From: Prostheceraeus crozeri
Lineage: Eukaryota; Platyhelminthes; Polycladida; Euryleptidae
Assembly: GCA_907163375.1 (NCBI GenBank)
Contig: CAJQUW010000576.1
Span: forward strand, 104,501 to 168,500
Direction of reading: 5' to 3'
Length of the DNA: 64,000 nt
In this document: positions 59,435-64,000 of the stretch, in pieces
How positions within the stretch are numbered: position 1 is the first letter of the stretch
How the letters are laid out: each line of letters opens with the position of its first letter
The notes under the pieces: generated by a model
What the model was told of the DNA's origin: nothing
The model's input: the letters and a program-made list of their open reading frames with translations, nothing else
Databases searched by the model: none
Program-made: the position numbers and the translations under genes

Positions 59435-59584
59435 TCAACTTTAACTCAGTATTTTGATGTTGCTTTTTGTAGATATACATGGTTGTTTTATTTATCGCAT
59501 GAGATCGTTTCTTCCTTGTGAATATATGCCTACAGTCAGCCCATTCCCCCTATATCTGTGAAAAGACTTTTTCATATACATATT

Positions 59585-59598
59585 TTTATTTCAATAAA
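59585..59598. terminator. Back-to-back poly(A) signals
   Basis: Minus-strand AATAAA (59585-59590) and plus-strand AATAAA (59593-59598) end the convergent transcripts of the WEVGV-motif genes and the polymerase. This leaves a very compact intergenic region. Confidence 0.75.
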
Positions 59599-59613
59599 CA
59601 TATCACAATGACT

Positions 59614-60156
59614 TCACTTTGTTTTCCGAAACACTAAAGTTACGAGGGATTTAGTATCTTTCACATGGATACACTCTTGTAAACCATTGGTAATTTTGAT
59701 AGCAATAGAGGGTATAGTTTGTTTGACGACGGGATGATAGAAAATAGATTCAAACATCTTCTCGACTATTCCATATGAAGCGTCTTTATCATGAATGAAA
59801 TCACGTAAAATGTATTCTTTTTTCTCGCCAACAGAAATAGGTAAAATCAAATCACTTTGAATGTAAAGGTGTTGTTCATGTTTATCAAGTGTCATTGGTG
59901 TTTCTATACCAATCGTATGCGCAGCAGCAAACACAGTTTGTAGCATTGAAACGCCAAAGAGTTTTTTCAAATTTTTACTCAATAGACATTGAATGTCATC
60001 ACCCAGTTTCAGAACAACGCGTTGATTTTCAATTGAAAACGAAATGTGGTGTGTCTTTGCATCATATTTACTTTTCATCACATGCTTCAACTTCTGTTGT
60101 ATATAAGGATTTACTACATGAATGAAGCTTTCAACTGTATGATATAGACGCGGCAT
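59614..60156 (-). pseudogene. WEVGV-family protein B, C-terminal half (split by frameshift)
   Basis: A 180-codon frame whose ATG overlaps the stop of the upstream frame by one base (TAATG). It aligns with the C-terminal third of the intact paralogue at 61173-62570. MPRLYHTVESF matches MPRIITSVKLV at exactly the junction. LYIQSDLILPISVG matches FQIYSNIGEDVRVG, and IAIKITNGLQ with LVTLVFRKTK matches IDIAIYDDAG with SITLHFRMKS. It is therefore the rest of the preceding gene. A short indel at 60156 explains the split, though reinitiation after the overlapping stop cannot be excluded. Confidence 0.7.
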
Positions 60157-61133
60157 TATATTGATAGCAACTTTAGATTCTTCATAAGACTGGTAAATTT
60201 CTTGATGCGATCACCATAGATGTCCACCCACCATTCATCATTAACTGAATCAGCTTTAGTGTGATATTCATGAGAAGCATACACCACACCGCTTCCAATA
60301 ATAGGCGTATAATGTCTTACAAAATGACGCAAGGTTGGAGAGAAATAAACTGTAAGTTTGTCATTATATTTCTGAATAACCAACTTATTTTTGTCCGCCA
60401 TAATTTTCTCTCCATACTTCTTACCCACAGTCTCATTCCATCGTTTTACTAACTCAATAAGTGATAAAGGTTGAACACCACGCTTTTTCAAAATGATGCG
60501 TTCTTCGCATTCTACAACATCTTCATCAAATATTTTAAATCTATAATGAAATTTGTTGATTCGATTTGAATAAACTTTTTTAACATTTGCAGTAGCAATT
60601 GACGTTAGATGTAGTCCATGACCAAAACCAAGATGTGGATAGAATTCACTATCCAACCTCAGCGTAAGACCTTTAGTAAAAGAATGAAAGCGGAGGAACT
60701 GTCTCCCACTCCAATGATAGATAGTAAACTCATAAGCTTTCTGATTTTTATTCTTCATGATGGAAGTATTACCACTGTTGAATGCCTTAATAATTTTCTC
60801 ATTCCCAAATGGCTCATAAGAATCTGATTTTATCTGAATCCATTCATAGTTCCACTTTCCATCTGATGTTAAATTGTATGGGAACTGAAATGCATTATTC
60901 ATCGTTATTCCATCATGGGTGCGAGGAGTCAATATCATTTCTTCCAAATCATTCACATTCTGAATATTGCTATCATAGCAAATACTAGAAACGCCAACTT
61001 CCCATTCACCTTCTAAATGCAGTGGCCGATTTAATTCTACTCGATAGTCTGATGGTTTATTTTTGGGAAATTTATTCATAGAAGCATTACTGGGCAAGTA
61101 GATTAGAAACGAGTCCTTATTTTCACTTTCCAT
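60156..61133 (-). pseudogene. WEVGV-family protein B, N-terminal part
   Basis: The start is placed at 61133 (MESENKDSFLIYLPSNASM) by alignment with the paralogue. An ATG at 61163 is also in frame. The product has LHLEGEWEVGVSSICY near residue 45, LGFGHGLHL in the middle, FVRHYTPIIGSG, and WWVDIYGDRIKKF near the stop. Similar uncharacterised proteins, starting with an LPSNxSM segment followed by L-x-G-x-WEV, are encoded next to DNA_pol_B_2 polymerases in other invertebrates (recalled, not searched). A virion protein role is a guess from that context. Confidence 0.65.
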
Positions 61134-61172
61134 ATTATTCACATTGGAAAAATATATTAGCATACGTTTGCA

Positions 61173-62570
61173 TTAACTCTTCATTCGGAAATGGAGTGTA
61201 ATACTTGTCACAGCATCTTTATGAAAAGGAATCAACGCACCAGCATCATCATAAATGGCAATATCAATTTGTGGGATGTAGTTTGATTTCAGCTTTGTAT
61301 AATGCACTTTCTTGAAAGTATGCTCAGATAAAATACTGCAGCTTTTTGGCTGGTATGGTATCATTGCTAGCAATGGAGCTTCAACATCTCCCACACGTAC
61401 ATCTTCACCAATATTGGAATATATCTGAAAATAGTTAATACGACGCGATAGCGACATGTCTGCGCTAGCTTTGGTTACAGTACCACTTTTAAAGATATTT
61501 TGATCAAAACCCAAAATGTCCATTAGAGTTTTATCCATAATTAGTTCAATACCTTTTCCATTTATAGTGAGAGACAAAGTACCTTCTTTTTCAGAAAATG
61601 AAATATGTTGCTCATTAATCACTTCATTTAAATAATCTACAACCAATTTAACTGAAGTAATAATGCGAGGCATCAACACTCTTGTTTCATGTAAGAAACC
61701 ACCAAAAGGCTCTACACACTTTCTGTATAAAGATACGGCCCATTCTGTATCAAATTGATTTGACCTTTCACATGGTAAATGTTGCATATCAGATTTTCCA
61801 TGAACAGCTGCAGAACGATGTCGTAAGAACTGATGAAAATCTTTTGAACAAACTAATACTAGATCATCATCATTTAATTTGCTTATTGCAATATGATTAG
61901 ATGATTTAATATAAGTCAATGTTGCCACTTGTTTGTCATCAACTCGAAGGAGATAATTAAATTTCTTCAATAATGTTTCAGGAGTCATGTTTGTCTTTCT
62001 TGGCTTAATCACAATCTTCTTCACCAACGTCTTCTCATTTCTTGGAATAAGATCTACATAATAAGCTTCCTCTCGATATATTAACTGTTTATGACCACTT
62101 ATGTGGTAATTAACGTTAAAATTATCATAGCTTGTTAAGGCGCTAGCGAGGTAGCCTAAATCATTTCTTAAACTTGGACTTAAACCAACAATCCAATCTT
62201 TCTCAACTACATGATGTACATAATTATAATCATCATTGTGCGGAGTAAATTGGACAATATGTTTACACGCTTTATTTAAGAAATCATATATAAACTTTTT
62301 ACATGATAAGAGATCTTTCTTTGGCCACTGTGGAATGTATACTCGGCACCCCTTTTCACATTGATAAGCAGCTGTACGCCTCATATTAATAGTCATCACC
62401 TCATGATCAAAAGTATAGACACAGTTGCTATAAACAAGTTGAGTGACACCCACTTCCCAATTCCCATTTAGCTGTTGTGCATGATCAATGGGAGTAGAAA
62501 AGAGTGCGGCTCGATTGCTAGTAAATCTCTTTGTAGCCGCATTGCTAAGCAAAATATGATAAAACGACAT
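61173..62570 (-). CDS. WEVGV-family protein A (466 aa), intact
   Basis: The start at 62570 (MSFYHILLSNAATKR) is preferred because the codons upstream lack an ATG. LNGNWEVGVTQLVY lies at residues about 36-49, as in protein B. LGYLASAL, FLRHRSAAVHG, WAVSLYRKCVEPF, MPRIITSV and a C-terminal segment ending SITLHFRMKS also have counterparts in B. It is beta-rich by appearance, with no membrane segment. It is 9 bp upstream of protein B with no poly(A) signal between, so the two may share a transcript ending at 59585. The function is unknown. A capsid-type role is possible but unsupported by a recognised fold. Confidence 0.75.
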   Translation of the reverse strand: MSFYHILLSNAATKRFTSNRAALFSTPIDHAQQLNGNWEVGVTQLVYSNCVYTFDHEVMTINMRRTAAYQCEKGCRVYIPQWPKKDLLSCKKFIYDFLNKACKHIVQFTPHNDDYNYVHHVVEKDWIVGLSPSLRNDLGYLASALTSYDNFNVNYHISGHKQLIYREEAYYVDLIPRNEKTLVKKIVIKPRKTNMTPETLLKKFNYLLRVDDKQVATLTYIKSSNHIAISKLNDDDLVLVCSKDFHQFLRHRSAAVHGKSDMQHLPCERSNQFDTEWAVSLYRKCVEPFGGFLHETRVLMPRIITSVKLVVDYLNEVINEQHISFSEKEGTLSLTINGKGIELIMDKTLMDILGFDQNIFKSGTVTKASADMSLSRRINYFQIYSNIGEDVRVGDVEAPLLAMIPYQPKSCSILSEHTFKKVHYTKLKSNYIPQIDIAIYDDAGALIPFHKDAVTSITLHFRMKS

Positions 62571-62605
62571 TTTTATATTGCTAATCTGCAACTTTGCATA
62601 ACATC
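62571..62605. promoter_or_regulatory. 35-bp divergent start region
   Basis: Only 35 bp separate the ATG of protein A (minus) from the ATG of the first PC4-like gene (plus). It contains AT-rich tttttatattg but no TATATAA, so the two promoters must overlap or lie inside the neighbouring genes. Confidence 0.5.
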
Positions 62606-62962
62606 ATGAAGACTTGGATTTTGGACTCTCTACAATATATCAGAGTTGATCGTGATGGAAACGTACATTTCAAAAATTCTCATGGTCATACATCAAGAGG
62701 AATTACATTAACATGGCGACAATTTGTCAACCTCAATGATATCATGAGGGATTTGGAATATTTTGAAACATTAAGATTCATCTCCTTGGGTGATCAAGTT
62801 TGGCTTCAACATTACAGAAATGAAATTCAAATCTACCATTCTCATTCCGCAAACTGTTTCTCATTTCGCAAATACAATTGGGAGAAGTATAGAAGATACA
62901 TACATCGCTCCATCATGACATTTGTTCGTCGTGAGTTCATCGCCCTACTATGCAAATCTTAA
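62606..62962 (+). CDS. PC4-like protein 1 (119 aa)
   Basis: Starts MKTWILDSLQYI at 62606. Two similar halves are visible. In the first, LQYIRVDRDGNVHFKN leads to GITLTWRQFVNLNDIM. In the second, LGDQVWLQHYRNEIQIYH leads to FSFRKYNWEKYRRYI. Each has the layout of a PC4 transcription coactivator domain: strands with basic residues, a short turn, then a GI-x-L segment followed by xxQW/xxWxxLxxxI and a helix. PC4 binds single-stranded DNA and melted promoters. It is a tandem paralogue of the next gene. The identification is by pattern and needs a profile test. Confidence 0.5.
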   Translation: MKTWILDSLQYIRVDRDGNVHFKNSHGHTSRGITLTWRQFVNLNDIMRDLEYFETLRFISLGDQVWLQHYRNEIQIYHSHSANCFSFRKYNWEKYRRYIHRSIMTFVRREFIALLCKS

Positions 62963-62984
62963 TCAGATATGATTACCACGCACC

Positions 62985-63635
62985 ATGAGTTGGAAATTAG
63001 ATTCCCTACAACGTATTGAAACGGATCATGATCGAAACGTCTATTTCAAAGATTCAACTGGAAATGTGAGAAGAGAGTTTGTTTTATCTTATCGTCATTT
63101 TCAATCTCTACATCATATCATGAAGGACTTGAAATACTTCTATATGAAAAGACATTCACGTATTGGAAATCGCATCTGGCTGCGCGTCAACAATCGGCGA
63201 ATTCAACTCTATCATTCCCAACTTCATACTAACTTCACATTTCATCAAGGTAGTTGGGAAAAGTATAAAAGGAAGGTACATCGCTCAATTTACTCATTCT
63301 TTCATCATGAAGCGCCATCGCTACACCATCGTCAACATTCTCCGTCGCTTCAGACTCTACACCAAAATCGATCTCACAACATTACGCCAACACCTTCCAA
63401 ACAGCAAGTATTACCCGGGCCGTCCTCAAATGTTAGTGGTGAAGATGAACAATTCACGGAATCTTCAACTCTTCCCAAATGGGACTGTACAGATTCTCGG
63501 CGCCCTTTCTCATTCATCGGCGCAGTCAATGCGCTTAGAGCTACAAAGACTACTACGTCGGATATGGAAGAGGGAGAGGTGTGTGATGTCGAATCTGACT
63601 GTGGACAATATGGTGATCTCTACTCAATTGAGTGA
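62985..63635 (+). CDS. PC4-like protein 2 (216 aa) with overprinted tail
   Basis: Starts 22 bp after gene 1. Residues 1-108 repeat gene 1 (WKLDSLQRIETDHDRNVYFK, RHFQSLHHIMKDLKYF, IGNRIWLRVNNRRIQLYH, SWEKYKRKVHRSIYSF). Residues 109-216 are Ser/Pro/Gln-rich and acidic, with DMEEGEVCDVESDCGQYGD, and look disordered. This tail is encoded by the same DNA as the TBP-like gene, in another frame. It may be an expressed activation-domain-like tail or merely a frame that lacks stops because of its overlap. Confidence 0.55.
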   Translation: MSWKLDSLQRIETDHDRNVYFKDSTGNVRREFVLSYRHFQSLHHIMKDLKYFYMKRHSRIGNRIWLRVNNRRIQLYHSQLHTNFTFHQGSWEKYKRKVHRSIYSFFHHEAPSLHHRQHSPSLQTLHQNRSHNITPTPSKQQVLPGPSSNVSGEDEQFTESSTLPKWDCTDSRRPFSFIGAVNALRATKTTTSDMEEGEVCDVESDCGQYGDLYSIE

Positions 63636-63852
63636 CAGTCTATCATTTTTGAAGATTCGTACCAGCAGTTACAGTTTGTGTTATGAACCCGAACTTTTTC
63701 CTGCAGCTCTCATTAGTTGTTGGTTGCCTGTGCATGTGGCAATCTTTCATAATAGTAAAGTGATCATTACTGGACTAAAATCTCATGAACAAGCAAATAT
63801 GATCCTAGACTATCTCATTGAGTATGTACGTACCCAGCGGATTGTAAAATAA
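63307..63852 (+). CDS. TATA-binding-protein-like protein (181 aa)
   Basis: The start is placed at 63307 (MKRHRYTIVNILRRF) because this gives the length of a TBP core (about 180 aa). The two direct repeats of the TBP saddle are visible. Repeat 1 has TKIDLTTL, YYPGRPQMLVVKM and LQLFPNGTVQILGA. Repeat 2 has VMSNLTVDNMVI, then YEPELFPAALI, then VAIFHNSKVIITGLKSHEQA. YEPELFP is the hallmark of TBP repeat 2. Three of the four DNA-intercalating Phe positions of TBP are present (Phe56, Phe131, Phe147), and the fourth is Pro40. It should bind TATA DNA or act as a promoter factor for the element's own TATATAA promoters. The first 329 nt overlap the PC4-like 2 tail. AATAAA overlaps the stop. Confidence 0.85.
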   Translation: MKRHRYTIVNILRRFRLYTKIDLTTLRQHLPNSKYYPGRPQMLVVKMNNSRNLQLFPNGTVQILGALSHSSAQSMRLELQRLLRRIWKRERCVMSNLTVDNMVISTQLSDSLSFLKIRTSSYSLCYEPELFPAALISCWLPVHVAIFHNSKVIITGLKSHEQANMILDYLIEYVRTQRIVK

Positions 63853-63883
63853 AAAACAATTTTTCCAACATGATGTTTTTATT
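63848..63883. terminator. Convergent poly(A) signals
   Basis: Plus-strand AATAAA (63848-63853) overlaps the stop of the TBP-like gene. Minus-strand AATAAA (63878-63883) overlaps the stop of the gene entering from the right. Confidence 0.7.
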
Positions 63884-63998
63884 TCAAATCATGATAGAAC
63901 TTACAAATCATTTTTTCATTAGAGGATGGATTACATGAAAAGTTTTGAATAACAGATGCAAATCGAGATACATGTAAACGTTTTAAGATGAAGTACAG
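63879..63998 (-). CDS. C-terminus of a gene entering from the right, unknown
   Basis: On the minus strand one frame is open from the window edge to TAA at 63879-63881: 39 residues, including ILKRLHVSRFASVIQNF and KMICKFYHDLK. It is supported by the AATAAA that overlaps its stop and by the tight convergent arrangement. Too short to identify. Confidence 0.5.
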   Translation of the reverse strand: MYFILKRLHVSRFASVIQNFSCNPSSNEKMICKFYHDLK

Positions 63999-64000
63999 TA

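Overview
This is a stretch of AT-rich invertebrate (metazoan) nuclear genome. It has GT-AG introns, TATA boxes, AATAAA signals and many eukaryotic transposons. The sequence does not fix the species. I recognise no intact conserved host gene. Most of the window is a transposon graveyard, and the right third is a large virus-like mobile element that runs off the right edge.

Layout, 0-47 kb. A decayed hAT element (5842-8701) holds a decayed hAT transposase and, nested inside it, a Crypton-type tyrosine recombinase gene with its own TTAA-ended inverted repeats. Other elements with visible ends are hAT derivatives at 5412, 10453, 21441 and 29140, a Tc1/mariner-type element at 29917-30924, and a piggyBac at 37651-40604 with TTAA duplications, a spliced transposase and a tRNA-like insert. 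Penelope-like fragments lie at 26.5 and 31.4 kb, and LINE remnants at 3.2, 28.2, 33.5 and 42.4-44.5 kb. An old diverged duplication links about 15.9-17.1 kb with 19.7-20.7 kb. A satellite of about 295-bp monomers (45.2-47.3 kb) ends in a fold-back.

Layout, 47.5-64 kb. Left to right the virus-like element carries a spliced coiled-coil protein gene; two small genes of 88 and 83 codons; a sixfold 205-bp tandem array; a divergent gene pair (a small acidic protein on the minus strand, a family B DNA polymerase on the plus strand); two paralogous proteins sharing a G-x-WEVGV motif (minus strand, one split by a frameshift); two paralogous PC4-like proteins; and a protein that closely resembles TATA-binding protein. 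The polymerase has two N-terminal zinc fingers and two small introns. It is broken by an in-frame stop, a C-rich purine-poor insert of about 2.5 kb and frameshifts. A further gene enters from the right edge.

The main discovery candidate is the transcription layout of this element. It appears to encode its own TBP-like and PC4-like factors. Four of its promoters share TATATAA with an initiator-like TCA about 30 bp downstream. The three left-hand genes lack AATAAA and are each followed, 30-57 nt after the stop in the mature RNA, by a hairpin that fits the replication-dependent histone 3' stem-loop at 15 of 16 positions, trailed by a CAAGA-type downstream element. The other genes end at ordinary AATAAA signals. 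This suggests two classes of transcript with different 3'-end formation. Everything functional here is inferred from sequence alone.
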